Position numbers and translations under genes: made by a program. The notes beneath the pieces were generated by a model that ran no database searches, had not been told where the DNA came from, and saw only the letters and a program-made list of their open reading frames with translations. From assembly GCA_945897885.1 (NCBI GenBank), contig CAMDGU010000013.1, positions 1 to 59,128 of the forward strand: 59,128 nt of DNA, written 5' to 3'. This document shows positions 26,571 through 36,307 of this stretch, one piece after another. This stretch comes from Chitinophaga pinensis (GTDB lineage Bacteria; Bacteroidota; Bacteroidia; NS11-12g; UBA9320). Within the stretch, counting starts at the first letter, position 1; each line of letters starts with the position of its first letter.

Positions 26571-29375
26571 TTATTTACTTGGCACCTCAAATAACAATGA
26601 AATATAAGCCAACCTGCCTACACTTGGGCCACCATAGACCTGCGAATTGCGGTTATCAAACATGGTTTTTAATTTTTGTTCACCTTCATTTCTGAACAAA
26701 GGGGCAAATCCCATCAAATTTGACCCACCAATTTTAACGGTCAAATATTGTTTTGGAAAAACATAATTAATCTGTGCATCCAGCATATCATAACTTCTTA
26801 TAAAACCGGTAAACTGAGGTGAGCCTGTGAATTGAAAACGTTCAATCCACTTGTAACTAATTCCAAATCCAAACCTTTTTTTATCGCTCCATGGTAATTT
26901 GCACTCTCTCCCCGAAAACCCTAAATTAAATTTGTGTTTAGGAGTATTAAAAGCCGGAACGATAGGATCATCGGTATCTCTTAGATTAATTGTATTAAAC
27001 GAATAATTGCCTGTAAAACTATATTTTTTGAAAAAATAACTATATCCCGCATTTATGCCTGTTGTATTCACTTTATCTCTTGAATTGGCTGCCAGCCTAT
27101 AGGCTTGAATTGGTCCCTTTGGAAATCCAAATTCATCAAAACGTCCAAAAACTCCAACATTATAACCAATAAAACTTTGATAAATGCTGTAGTAGCATCC
27201 AAAATCCAGAAATAGCGATTTATTAATTTCTGCTTTATAACCGGCATCAATAGTTAATACTTTTTCAGGCTCTATGGGCGCTACCTTCTGATATACAAGC
27301 ATTCCTGGGTCTAAAGAATTACGATACTTTTCAAATGATTCAAGTGTTATGAGAGAATCAAAACCCTCTAAATTACCAACTAGTATTGCTCTTCCAATAT
27401 TGTAATATAGATATTGATCGGCTAAAGTTGGATTTCGGATAGCCCTTGAAACCGTTAATCTGAAAGTATGCTCTTTACTTGGCAAGTAAAGAACCGATGC
27501 TGCAGGTGATAAAAGAAAATTAAAATTTTGATTTTTATCTAAACGTGCTGTAAAATTAAACTTCCAATGATTATCCTTTGATTTTTTATCATATCCGGCA
27601 TATAATCCAAATTCATAATTTTTAATTACAACACCTCCCGTATCTTTAAAAATAGTACCACGGGTTTCAGGCCTATAAAGCCTGCCGCTAGCACCTGTTA
27701 TAATATCTCCCCATGAATTGGTAAATTTATATTCAGCCTGAAAATTATATAATGCTGATTTATCATAAAAGCGGGTACCTTCATCCGTGAAATTTCGTGA
27801 TGTAATATCATTCTTTAAAGAATCAAAGCGATTAGTACCTACTTCATAGGCGCCATAAGTATACCTATTTACATTAATCAAATTTTGTTCGTGCCATCGG
27901 GTTAGTGAGTCATTATAAAAATCAAGAAAATAATCCAAACTGTCTTTTACCCAAGTAGTGTCATTTCCTTTATAACCCGGAAGATTCATAGCCTTACCTT
28001 TAAAATTACGAATCCATTTGGAGGAGTAGGATTTATACCATAACCCTTCTTCTACGGATGCCTTATTTATTCGCATTGCAGTAAATACAGCATCGTAGGA
28101 ATCGCCGGCATCTTCTTTTGTAGAATATACCCTTACAAAAAATTTATCCTTTTGACGCCATTCTAATTTATTTTGCCAAAAACGAATATTTTTTAAACTA
28201 TAGCGATTATCCCCCTGATAAACAGTGGAACCTCCTCCCATATTAAAACCATAAATCAACTCTGTTTTTGGTGTTATTTTATAATGAACCGCGGCATTAA
28301 ATTTATTATTGTTGGTATTATAATCCACAATATCCTTTTCCTTATAACCGCTTCTGTAAAAATCACCTAAACCTAAGTACTCTGTCTTTAATTTTCCAAC
28401 TGCATATTGGTCATTTCCGGGAGCCAATACTTCATCACCATATATGTTGATAGCATCAAACCTTCCGGGGTTACCTGATCCTTTTTTCGAATCACTGGAG
28501 GGATTATAGTTTGTAGCTTCCCAATCATATGCACTCATCGAAAAAAGACAAACTTTATAAGCCAACTTATCCTCACCCTTCTTATTTTTTATTATCTGAG
28601 CCAGCCTAAAACTAACTTCACGTAATTGTCGTTCGCCAACTTTAGTAGAAAAAGTTAGTCCAGGAGTTTCAAAAGGGTTTTTTGATTCCATACTTATTAC
28701 TCCATTAAATGCGTTGGGACCAAAAAATGCAGAACTTGCCCCTGAAACAATATCTACCTTTTTCAAATCTAATTCACTGGCACCTAAAAAATTACCTAAA
28801 GAAAAGTTTAAACCGGGAGATTGGTTATCTACACCATCAATTAATTGCAGGCTTCTAACCGGACTTGTGCTATTAAATCCTCTGGTATTTATAACCCTAA
28901 AACCTAAACTTGCTGCAGTAATGTCAACTCCCTTCATATTCCCCAAGCCTTCATAAAATGTACTCTGGGCAGATTCTTTAATTTGTTTCACTCCCATAGA
29001 TTCTACAGTAATAGGCGATTCTTTTTCCTTTTCACTAATTCGGCTCGATATAATCTCTACTTCTGTAACATCCATCTCCTTTTCTTTTAGCTCAATTTTT
29101 AAAAGACTTTCAGGCAACTTGATTAATCGAATATCCTTCTTTTCATATCCTATATAAACTATTTGAAGCGTTAATGGAAATGCAGTAACACCCAAGGTAA
29201 AATTACCTTCACCATCACAGGATGTTGCTAAATTTGTTCCTTTGATTTTTATAGTAGCTCCTGATAAGCCTTCACCTGTGGCTATATCACTAATTTTTCC
29301 CGTAATGGTTTGTGAAAAGCCGGAATAAGCGCATGAAATTAGAAATATATAAGTGAAAAGTATTTTCATCAGCAT
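26571..29375 (-). CDS. TonB-dependent outer-membrane receptor
   Basis: 934 residues (start at 29375 or at the second ATG, 29369). Signal peptide ends near FSQ. A carboxypeptidase-regulatory-like domain follows (ITGKISDIATGEGLSGATIK, about 22-105), as is usual in Bacteroidota receptors. The plug domain (about 115-230) has VESMGVKQIKESAQSTFYEG, INTRGFN and DIVSGASSAFFGPNAFNGVI. The rest is a 22-strand-type barrel ending with a short strand (GRLAYISLLFEVPSK). Known: TonB receptors import large or scarce ligands. No SusD-like partner is adjacent, so it is not a standard polysaccharide locus; ligand unknown. The divergent T9SS gene at 29626 shares the 250-base promoter region. Confidence 0.93.
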   Translation of the reverse strand: MLMKILFTYIFLISCAYSGFSQTITGKISDIATGEGLSGATIKIKGTNLATSCDGEGNFTLGVTAFPLTLQIVYIGYEKKDIRLIKLPESLLKIELKEKEMDVTEVEIISSRISEKEKESPITVESMGVKQIKESAQSTFYEGLGNMKGVDITAASLGFRVINTRGFNSTSPVRSLQLIDGVDNQSPGLNFSLGNFLGASELDLKKVDIVSGASSAFFGPNAFNGVISMESKNPFETPGLTFSTKVGERQLREVSFRLAQIIKNKKGEDKLAYKVCLFSMSAYDWEATNYNPSSDSKKGSGNPGRFDAINIYGDEVLAPGNDQYAVGKLKTEYLGLGDFYRSGYKEKDIVDYNTNNNKFNAAVHYKITPKTELIYGFNMGGGSTVYQGDNRYSLKNIRFWQNKLEWRQKDKFFVRVYSTKEDAGDSYDAVFTAMRINKASVEEGLWYKSYSSKWIRNFKGKAMNLPGYKGNDTTWVKDSLDYFLDFYNDSLTRWHEQNLINVNRYTYGAYEVGTNRFDSLKNDITSRNFTDEGTRFYDKSALYNFQAEYKFTNSWGDIITGASGRLYRPETRGTIFKDTGGVVIKNYEFGLYAGYDKKSKDNHWKFNFTARLDKNQNFNFLLSPAASVLYLPSKEHTFRLTVSRAIRNPTLADQYLYYNIGRAILVGNLEGFDSLITLESFEKYRNSLDPGMLVYQKVAPIEPEKVLTIDAGYKAEINKSLFLDFGCYYSIYQSFIGYNVGVFGRFDEFGFPKGPIQAYRLAANSRDKVNTTGINAGYSYFFKKYSFTGNYSFNTINLRDTDDPIVPAFNTPKHKFNLGFSGRECKLPWSDKKRFGFGISYKWIERFQFTGSPQFTGFIRSYDMLDAQINYVFPKQYLTVKIGGSNLMGFAPLFRNEGEQKLKTMFDNRNSQVYGGPSVGRLAYISLLFEVPSK

Positions 29376-29625
29376 AAATTAATTTCCAAACCTATGGTAT
29401 AAAATTTTAAAAGGCAATATTTAAGACTTTAAAATTTTAAGAATAATTCGTTTTATCTCTTATTAAACCTAATTAAAAGCCAATTAGCTTAATTTACAAG
29501 TAACTGAATTACCAATCTTTTTATTCCAATTTTTTGAAGTTATGTTTGAACCATCAAATTATTGAATGATTTATCTTAATAGACTGGAATTAAATTTTAA
29601 ATTTTACAAAGGACATTAATTACAT

Positions 29626-31500
29626 ATGCATAAAAATTTACTACTTATTTTTTTAATATTAATTGGGTTTTGTGAATCAATTGCCCAAGACAAATTTACA
29701 TACCAAACAAAATCTTTCCAAATACCATTATTACAAAGTGGAGCCTATGGAGAAAATGTATCTGAAATCATTCAATTTAACGATGGTTGGAAGGCTCCTG
29801 AACCGGGAGGAAATTATGAAGCAGCTAAAAGTAAAGTGAACAAATTGCGCGAAAATTATTACCTAAAGCTTCACAAATCGGATGGGTATATAAGTACCCC
29901 AAAAGAAATTTCACCAAGTATTGATACAACATTTAATGGCCAGGCCACAGGTGGAAGCGGTATTCCTTGCGATAATCATATTGCTATATCTAATGGAGGA
30001 AAAATAGTTAGCGTTCAAAACTCGAGCTTGAGGGTGCTGGATGAAAACGGAAAGTCCCTTTTGTTCAAAACACTGTATTCATTTACTAATGGTAAAATTG
30101 CAGGACTTACCAATTATTGCTATGACCCTAAAGTAGTTTATGATCCGATAGCAGATCGATTCATTTTATTCTTTTTGCACGAAAGTAAGGTGGCTACCAA
30201 TTTTGGTATTCTTGCGTTTTCAAAAACCAATGACCCGGCTGGTGAATGGAATTTTTATAAAATACCCGGCAATGCTTTAAAAAATGATAAATGGAGCGAT
30301 TATCCAATAATGGCCATCTCTAAAGACGATGTTTTCATTACACTTAATTTATTGACGGAAAATACAGATTGGCGGGTTGGGTTTAATCAAAGTATAATAT
30401 GGCAGATAAACAAAAGTTCAGGTTATATGGGCGATTCATTAAAACAGAAAGTATACTTTGATATACGTTATAAAACTAAGGCCATTTGGAGTATTTGCCC
30501 GGTGCCAGGCGGCTTTGTTCCTACCCATCCCAATATGTATTTTCTTTCAGTAAGACCGGGAGATTTAGAAAATGATACACTTTTCGTTCATGAAATATCA
30601 AATACACTAGAAAGTGGCGTTGCGCAATTATCCCTAAAGATTTTACAGACCAATAAAACTTATGGCGTTCCACCTGTAGCACCTCAACCCAAGGGAGGCG
30701 ATACCTTGCAAACGAATGATACCAGAGTTTTGGGTGGTATTTACCATAATGGCAAAATACAATATGTGCAAACTACGGTAATCAAGCCTTATTATAGATC
30801 AGGAGTATTTCATGGAATGTTTAAGGTTAATTCTACAAATAAAGTTTCAGTAAACCACATCACTTCTGATTCGGTAGATTATGCCTATCCATCCATTGCC
30901 TATGCAGGTAAAGGAAGTCCTTCAGACCAATCCTCCGTAATAACGTTTTCACATGTTTCTTCAAAATCATTTCCAGGCACATCGGCTATTTTTCATACCC
31001 AAGTTGCCAATCTCCCTTCATTATTTTCAGAAGTGGTAAGGGTTAAAAATGGGTTAAAAACTATTGAACGTTTGCCCGTTCAACAAGTTGCACATGAACG
31101 TTGGGGTGATTATACAGGAATTCAATATAAATATAACGAACCGGGTACAATTTGGTTGGTAGGAACCTATGGCAATGATAATCGCATAAATGGAACTTGG
31201 ATAGGAAAACTTAAAGTAACCGACAAGATTGAAATAGCGAATGATATTCCTTTAAAAATTTTCCCTAACCCAATAAAAACTCAAACATCAATTGGTATTA
31301 ACTTAACTAATACCGAGGAAATAACAATTGAACTATGCAATGAGGCAGGACAAATAATAAAAGAAATATTAAAAAAAGAAATGCCTGAAGGATACAATGA
31401 AATAAACTTTAGCAGCGACGATTTAGCACATGGCATTTATTACATTTATGTAAAAGGCCCAAATAACAAAATTAAATTTACAAGTAAACTTATAAAATGA
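29626..31500 (+). CDS. Large T9SS-exported protein of unknown function
   Basis: 624 residues with signal peptide (MHKNLLLIFLILIGFCESIA before QDKFTYQ). The central region is beta-rich with propeller-like repeats (ISNGGKIVSVQNSSLRVLDE, YDPKVVYDPIADRFILFFLH, YPIMAISKDDVFITLNLLT); a family is recalled but cannot be named. The C-terminal 80 residues are a type A sorting domain: PLKIFPNPIKTQTSIGINL, IELCNEAGQIIKEIL and LAHGIYYIYVKG, ending FTSKLIK. Followed by truB after 11 bases, so it may share a transcript with a housekeeping gene, which is odd for an exported protein. Confidence 0.83.
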   Translation: MHKNLLLIFLILIGFCESIAQDKFTYQTKSFQIPLLQSGAYGENVSEIIQFNDGWKAPEPGGNYEAAKSKVNKLRENYYLKLHKSDGYISTPKEISPSIDTTFNGQATGGSGIPCDNHIAISNGGKIVSVQNSSLRVLDENGKSLLFKTLYSFTNGKIAGLTNYCYDPKVVYDPIADRFILFFLHESKVATNFGILAFSKTNDPAGEWNFYKIPGNALKNDKWSDYPIMAISKDDVFITLNLLTENTDWRVGFNQSIIWQINKSSGYMGDSLKQKVYFDIRYKTKAIWSICPVPGGFVPTHPNMYFLSVRPGDLENDTLFVHEISNTLESGVAQLSLKILQTNKTYGVPPVAPQPKGGDTLQTNDTRVLGGIYHNGKIQYVQTTVIKPYYRSGVFHGMFKVNSTNKVSVNHITSDSVDYAYPSIAYAGKGSPSDQSSVITFSHVSSKSFPGTSAIFHTQVANLPSLFSEVVRVKNGLKTIERLPVQQVAHERWGDYTGIQYKYNEPGTIWLVGTYGNDNRINGTWIGKLKVTDKIEIANDIPLKIFPNPIKTQTSIGINLTNTEEITIELCNEAGQIIKEILKKEMPEGYNEINFSSDDLAHGIYYIYVKGPNNKIKFTSKLIK

Positions 31501-31511
31501 CCTTAATATAA

Positions 31512-32183
31512 ATGATTGATTATAACGAAGGTCAGCTGATACTGATTGATAAACCCTATGGAAAAACGTCTTTCCAAGCGGTAAAACATGTAAAGTATAA
31601 TGCCAAAGTTAAAAAAGTAGGTCATGCCGGAACTTTAGATCCCCTGGCAACAGGACTTTTAATCATTTGTACCGGCAAATGGACTAAAAAGATAACCGAC
31701 CTACAGCTTCAAGAAAAAGAATATACTGGAACTTTTGTTCTTGGGGCTACTCGTCCATCGTTTGATATGGAAACAGAAATTGACCAAACCTTTGATTTTT
31801 CCGGCATCACAGAAACTGAGATCAAAAATGCAACGGACCAATTTACAGGTATTATCACACAAACACCTCCTATTTATTCTGCTGTAAAAGTAGATGGAAA
31901 ACGTGCCTATGAAAGTGCCAGAGCCGGAGAAGAAATCGTTATAAAATCCAAACAAGTTGAAGTTTCAATTTTTGAAATTACTGATGTTAGACTACCCGAA
32001 ATTGATTTTAGAATTGTGTGTAGTAAAGGAACCTATATTCGCTCCATAGCCAATGATTTTGGCAAGGCACTTAATAATGGAGCATACCTTTCAGCCTTGC
32101 GGCGGACACGAATTGGAGAGTATAAAGTAGAAGATGCTTTGGATTTTGATAGGTTTAAAAATTCGGTAATTCAAGCTATTTAG
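31512..32183 (+). CDS. truB: tRNA pseudouridine(55) synthase
   Basis: 223 residues, the short Bacteroidota form without the long C-terminal PUA region. The catalytic Asp is in HAGTLDPLATGLLIICTG. Other family segments: LILIDKPYGKTSFQAV, QTPPIYSAVKVDGKRAYESA and CSKGTYIRSIANDFGKAL. TruB makes pseudouridine 55 in the T loop of tRNAs. Followed by ribF (78-base gap with its own promoter); the truB-ribF order is widely conserved. Confidence 0.96.
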   Translation: MIDYNEGQLILIDKPYGKTSFQAVKHVKYNAKVKKVGHAGTLDPLATGLLIICTGKWTKKITDLQLQEKEYTGTFVLGATRPSFDMETEIDQTFDFSGITETEIKNATDQFTGIITQTPPIYSAVKVDGKRAYESARAGEEIVIKSKQVEVSIFEITDVRLPEIDFRIVCSKGTYIRSIANDFGKALNNGAYLSALRRTRIGEYKVEDALDFDRFKNSVIQAI

Positions 32184-32216
32184 GTGCTTTGAATTACAAT
32201 GTTCTTAGTCGGCACC

Positions 32217-32246
32217 TTGAATTAAAGGCATAATTATCTACCTTTG
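32217..32246 (+). promoter_or_regulatory. Promoter in front of ribF
   Basis: TTG (32217-32219), 19-base spacer, TACCTTTG (32239-32246), matching the Bacteroidota consensus exactly. Transcription would start only about 10 bases before the ATG at 32261. Confidence 0.65.
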
Positions 32247-32260
32247 CACCACCCCAACCA

Positions 32261-33202
32261 ATGCAGGTAGTTACCAATCTTGATTTATTTATTAAGCCTG
32301 AAAATGCTATAGTTACTCAAGGAACTTTTGATGGTGTGCATGCCGGTCACCGGCAAATTTTGGGAAATATTGTCCAATTGGCAAAGCAGCAGAATGGCAA
32401 ATCAATTTTAGTTACGTTTAATCCACACCCACGTAAAGTATTATTTGATGATGAAAGTACGATTAAACTTCTTTCAACATTAAAAGAAAAGGTTGCATTA
32501 TTTACTGAAATAGGATTAGACTATCTCATTATTTTACCTTTTGACGAAACACTTTCAAAAATGTCTGCCGTAAATTTTGTGAGAGATATTTTGGTTGAAA
32601 AAATTGGGGTACAAACCATGGTGGTTGGTCATGATCATCGCTTTGGCAGGAACCGTGAAGGCTCGTTTGATGATTTAAAAGAATATGCAGACATTTATGG
32701 GTTTGAGGTAAAAGAAATTGCAGCACATGATATTAATGAAGCCGTTGTTAGTTCTACTAAAATTAGAACAAGTTTAAGAAATGGTGATATTGCCACCGCC
32801 TCATTATTTTTAGACCGTAATTATTCTATTACAGGAAAAGTAGTTCATGGAAAAAAATTAGGCAAAGAAATAGGTTATCCTACTGCCAATATAGAGGTAG
32901 ATGATATAGACAAACTTATTCCTGCAAACGGAATATATGCCGTAAATGTTCAGTACTTAGATACCATTTACGATGGTATGTTAAGTATTGGAAATAATCC
33001 AACAATAGAAAATGCAAAATGGAGTATTGAAGTCAATATTTTTGAATTCAACAAAACAATATATGGAGATGAATTAACCATTTACTTTATAGCCCGAATG
33101 AGAGATGAAGTGAAGTTTAATGACTTAAATGATTTAAAATTACAATTAAAAACAGATGAGTCGGAAGCAAGAGGAATTTTAAGAAAAAATGAAATTAATT
33201 AA
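32261..33202 (+). CDS. ribF: Bifunctional riboflavin kinase / FAD synthetase
   Basis: 313 residues, full length. The N-terminal adenylyltransferase domain has TQGTFDGVHAGHRQILGNIV (HxGH-type nucleotide site), LVTFNPHPRKVLF and VVGHDHRFGRNREGSF. The riboflavin kinase part (about 185-305) has GKVVHGKKLGKEIGYPTANI and GIYAVNV, plus the catalytic Glu in WSIEVNIFEFN. Makes FMN from riboflavin and FAD from FMN. Own promoter upstream; the end overlaps the M23 peptidase start by 14 bases. Confidence 0.96.
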   Translation: MQVVTNLDLFIKPENAIVTQGTFDGVHAGHRQILGNIVQLAKQQNGKSILVTFNPHPRKVLFDDESTIKLLSTLKEKVALFTEIGLDYLIILPFDETLSKMSAVNFVRDILVEKIGVQTMVVGHDHRFGRNREGSFDDLKEYADIYGFEVKEIAAHDINEAVVSSTKIRTSLRNGDIATASLFLDRNYSITGKVVHGKKLGKEIGYPTANIEVDDIDKLIPANGIYAVNVQYLDTIYDGMLSIGNNPTIENAKWSIEVNIFEFNKTIYGDELTIYFIARMRDEVKFNDLNDLKLQLKTDESEARGILRKNEIN

Positions 33203-34214
33203 AGTAAGCAAACCTTTTTTATTAAATAGTTTACTATTACTGGCTGCGTTCTTTTGTTCTGCTTATTCCGCGCAATCACAAATTATTACACCCGATTCAA
33301 CTGAGGTAGATTCTGGAGAATACGATGAATTAACCTATGACCATTCCATTAGTGAAATAAGAAAATTATGGGATACCTCAAAAATAGGAATTATAGCGTT
33401 ACCAGGCTCTGAAAGACAAACTCTCTGCTTATATTTAACCGACGATGTTCATTGCTGTTTTGAGGCCCCATGTCGGGGAAAAGTAACCAGTAATTTTGGT
33501 TGGAGAGGTGGACGAATACATGCAGGAATTGATATTGATTTAGAGACAGGAGACCCCGTTTTTGCAGCATTTGATGGTATTGTGAGGCAAGCCGGATGGA
33601 ACAGAGGGTATGGATACTTTGTAATTGTAAGTCATTTTAATGGGTTAGAAACTTTATACGGTCATTTATCTTCCTTAAAAATTTCGGCACTGCAACCTGT
33701 AAAATATGGACAGTTAATAGGCTTAGGCGGAAACACAGGAAGAAGCAGAGGGTCACATCTTCATTTTGAAGTAAGGTATTTTGGTAAACCGGTAAACCCC
33801 AAACTGCTTATAAATTTTGATGACTATAGCTTACACACCGATAGTTTAATAGTTGGGAATGCATCTACTTTTTCCAAATCCAACTATATCAATGAACTAT
33901 CAAGCATGTTGGAAGTGATGAATGATTCGGTATATGCAAAGAAAGAAGCCGATTACGAAGCCAACCGATTAAAATCACAAAAAGAAAAAGAAAAGAAACG
34001 CCGCGAAATCGAAAAAAAGAAAAAAGAAAAAGCGGATAAATTAGAAAAAGAACGCATAAAACGTTCAAAAACATTAACCCATGCAATCAAACGAGGAGAT
34101 ACGCTTTACTCAATAGCGAAAAAATATGGAACAACGGTAGACAAACTATGTAAACTCAATAAAATGCGGCCAACCGATATATTGGATTTAGGCAGAAAAC
34201 TTAAAGTAAAATAG
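33189..34214 (+). CDS. M23 peptidase with C-terminal LysM domain
   Basis: 341 residues with a signal peptide (about 1-31, ending SAYSAQSQ). The M23 metallopeptidase (about 100-205) is complete: GRIHAGIDIDLETGDPVFAA (H and D ligands), GYFVIVSHFNGLETLYGHLS (active-site H) and RSRGSHLHFEVRYFGKPVNP (HxH). A charged Lys/Arg/Glu coiled coil (about 250-290) leads to a single LysM (HAIKRGDTLYSIAKKYGTTV to LGRKLKV). Inference: periplasmic murein endopeptidase or divisome/EnvC-like activator; an intact zinc site favours an active enzyme. Starts inside ribF (14-base overlap). Confidence 0.92.
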   Translation: MKLIKVSKPFLLNSLLLLAAFFCSAYSAQSQIITPDSTEVDSGEYDELTYDHSISEIRKLWDTSKIGIIALPGSERQTLCLYLTDDVHCCFEAPCRGKVTSNFGWRGGRIHAGIDIDLETGDPVFAAFDGIVRQAGWNRGYGYFVIVSHFNGLETLYGHLSSLKISALQPVKYGQLIGLGGNTGRSRGSHLHFEVRYFGKPVNPKLLINFDDYSLHTDSLIVGNASTFSKSNYINELSSMLEVMNDSVYAKKEADYEANRLKSQKEKEKKRREIEKKKKEKADKLEKERIKRSKTLTHAIKRGDTLYSIAKKYGTTVDKLCKLNKMRPTDILDLGRKLKVK

Positions 34215-34262
34215 TGGTTTTGTTTTTTGCTTTTTAATAGTATTTTCGCATCCCGCAAAAAA

Positions 34263-34336
<74 letters not shown>

Positions 34337-34349
34337 CACCAATCACAGT

Positions 34350-34375
34350 AAGGGTTTCCAATGAAGGAGGCCCTT
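34350..34375 (+). terminator. Terminator after tRNA-Ala
   Basis: AAGGGTTTCC pairs with GGAGGCCCTT (two G-U pairs) around a six-base loop, followed by CTTTATTT. The rest of the gap to 34459 contains no repeat of the tRNA end. Confidence 0.6.
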
Positions 34376-34459
34376 CTTTATTTAAGGTCAGCTCCGATAT
34401 AGCTCCGACAAAGGTGAATTAATAACATGTATTCTCCAAGCAGTTGGCCCATACTGATT

Positions 34460-36307
34460 TTATGCATATGTTTTATTTGTGAAATTATTTTGATCATTAC
34501 CAAGTTTATTATGTAAAGTAATCCAGAATCTTGAAGGGGCAAATGTTTTCCGCCAAATACCTCGTCTTGTTGGAAAAGAAAATATTTTAGATCGAATTAA
34601 AATACAGGTTTTTTTTGCTCTACTTATACATACATAACACAAACGTTGATCTTCTGCCAAAGCTATAGGATTATTTAAATGCCTGAAGTTAGGAAAGCGT
34701 TCTTCTTCCATACCAAGTAAGATAACTGCTTCAAACTCCAATCCTTTTGAACTATGACGTGTGCTTATTGTAACCTCATTGTCTGGTGTACCTAAATATG
34801 CGAACCTTTTAATACTTGCATTTTTAAGATTTCGTAATTTGGCTTCGTTTATTACGCTTTTAATATTTTCTATTTCATTTGGATAAATTTCAGATTCGAG
34901 GAGGGTTCTGTTTAAATCTATTTCTTTAGTTACAAACTCTAACCATTTATAAACATTTTCCTTTTCTTTGCTTTTGGAGAGAATATAATAAAACATCGTT
35001 TTCAATTGGATTTTATCCCAATTTTTTCGAGAATCATGATGAACATTCAATAGTCTTAACCAAAATTTAAAAAGCACGTCAAAACTTTGCATTTCTGAAT
35101 TGGTACACCATAATGCACACTCTTGTAACCACACAACCACAGCACTATTTTCAAAGTCCCATTTTGCAATAAAAAAAGGAATGTTGGTAGCTTGGAGATG
35201 CTGGGCCATCATTTGAATTTCGGGATTAGAGTTGCTTATAATACCAATTTCATTTATAGGTATGTTTTGTGAAAGTAACTTCGGTATTACTTTTTTGGCT
35301 ACAACCTCATATTGCTCTTCCATTTCTTCATCACAAGTAATAAAAGTGAAATCAGCAATATCTTCTTTTCTTTTTTCTGCTGTATATTTTGGAAATGGTG
35401 GAGTAGGCTGTAAAGCTTCAATAGAAGCATCTATTATGTGTTGAGAACTCCTATAATTGGCAGCTAAATAAATTGGTTTAATATCATCGTATCCAGTTAG
35501 TTCTTGCAAAAAATCAGGATAACCACCGTTAAAACCATAGATGGACTGATTTACATCGCCAACAGCATAAAGTTTCATTCCGGCATTAAAAACTAATTCA
35601 AGAACCATTTCATGAAGCGCCTTACCCAAATCCTGATATTCATCAACTAAAAGCCATGGGAATTGGCTTTGCAATGATTTTCTTACAAATTCTTGCTCAT
35701 GAATTATCTGTGCAGAAATATTAATAATGCTTGTAAAGTCAAGATATTCTGTTTTATAAAGTTGTCTTTCATAAATCTTCGCCGCTTTTACAATAAGTGC
35801 AGAGGAAGGTATTTGAACATTGCTTCTACCTACCAATGAGAGTGATCTATATTTATTAATTTCAACTAATTGTAAATCACGGTTATCCTCGATATTTAAC
35901 TCTTCAAGAACAGTTTGATAAATTTTATTGCTTATCTCTTTTGGAAGAATTTTGATAGGATACTTTATATTATATTGGGGATACAAATGTGCAAAGGGTT
36001 CAATCACGTGTAGTAGACTAAAACTATGGACAGTACCAACAAAATCTTTTTCGCTTGGGATATAGCCATAAAGCCTCAATCTTTTTTTAAGTTCTCTGAC
36101 AGATTCTCTGCTGAAACTAATACAGGCAAGCCCACAAGGACTTTTGATGTGACTCCTTGAAAGGGAAATTGCCTTTAAAGTTAACACTCTGGTTTTTCCG
36201 CTACCTGGACCTGCAATTACTGCAGTATTCTCCATTGAATTAAAAGCTGACTTTTGGTGCTCGTCATTCTGAATCAGTTTAAGGTCTTTATAAAACAATT
36301 CATTCAT
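34460..36307 (-). CDS. UvrD/PcrA-like SF1 helicase, GajB-like
   Basis: 615 residues. Superfamily 1A motifs in order: Walker A AGPGSGKTR (32-40), ACISFSRESVRELKKRL, VGTVHSFSL, Walker B LLVDEYQDL (220-227), GDVNQSIYGFNGG (250-262), AANYRSS, then STRHSSKGLEFEAVILLGME and LCYVCISRAKKTC. Its start lies inside the end of the upstream OLD nuclease (8-base overlap, ATGAATGA), so the pair is translationally coupled. Known: Gabija consists of an OLD-type nuclease GajA with a UvrD-like helicase GajB, in this order. GajB is typically about 500 residues, slightly shorter. Gabija membership is inference from domain pairing; a repair role is the alternative. Last gene of the sbcD operon. Confidence 0.88.
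   Translation of the reverse strand: MNELFYKDLKLIQNDEHQKSAFNSMENTAVIAGPGSGKTRVLTLKAISLSRSHIKSPCGLACISFSRESVRELKKRLRLYGYIPSEKDFVGTVHSFSLLHVIEPFAHLYPQYNIKYPIKILPKEISNKIYQTVLEELNIEDNRDLQLVEINKYRSLSLVGRSNVQIPSSALIVKAAKIYERQLYKTEYLDFTSIINISAQIIHEQEFVRKSLQSQFPWLLVDEYQDLGKALHEMVLELVFNAGMKLYAVGDVNQSIYGFNGGYPDFLQELTGYDDIKPIYLAANYRSSQHIIDASIEALQPTPPFPKYTAEKRKEDIADFTFITCDEEMEEQYEVVAKKVIPKLLSQNIPINEIGIISNSNPEIQMMAQHLQATNIPFFIAKWDFENSAVVVWLQECALWCTNSEMQSFDVLFKFWLRLLNVHHDSRKNWDKIQLKTMFYYILSKSKEKENVYKWLEFVTKEIDLNRTLLESEIYPNEIENIKSVINEAKLRNLKNASIKRFAYLGTPDNEVTISTRHSSKGLEFEAVILLGMEEERFPNFRHLNNPIALAEDQRLCYVCISRAKKTCILIRSKIFSFPTRRGIWRKTFAPSRFWITLHNKLGNDQNNFTNKTYA

Noticed and set aside
34341-34459. Integrase remnant or attachment repeat downstream of tRNA-Ala
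   Set aside because: The short phrase around TCAGCTCCGATATAGCTCCG contains a small internal repeat (GCTCCGA) but no match to the tRNA end and no integrase-like peptide.
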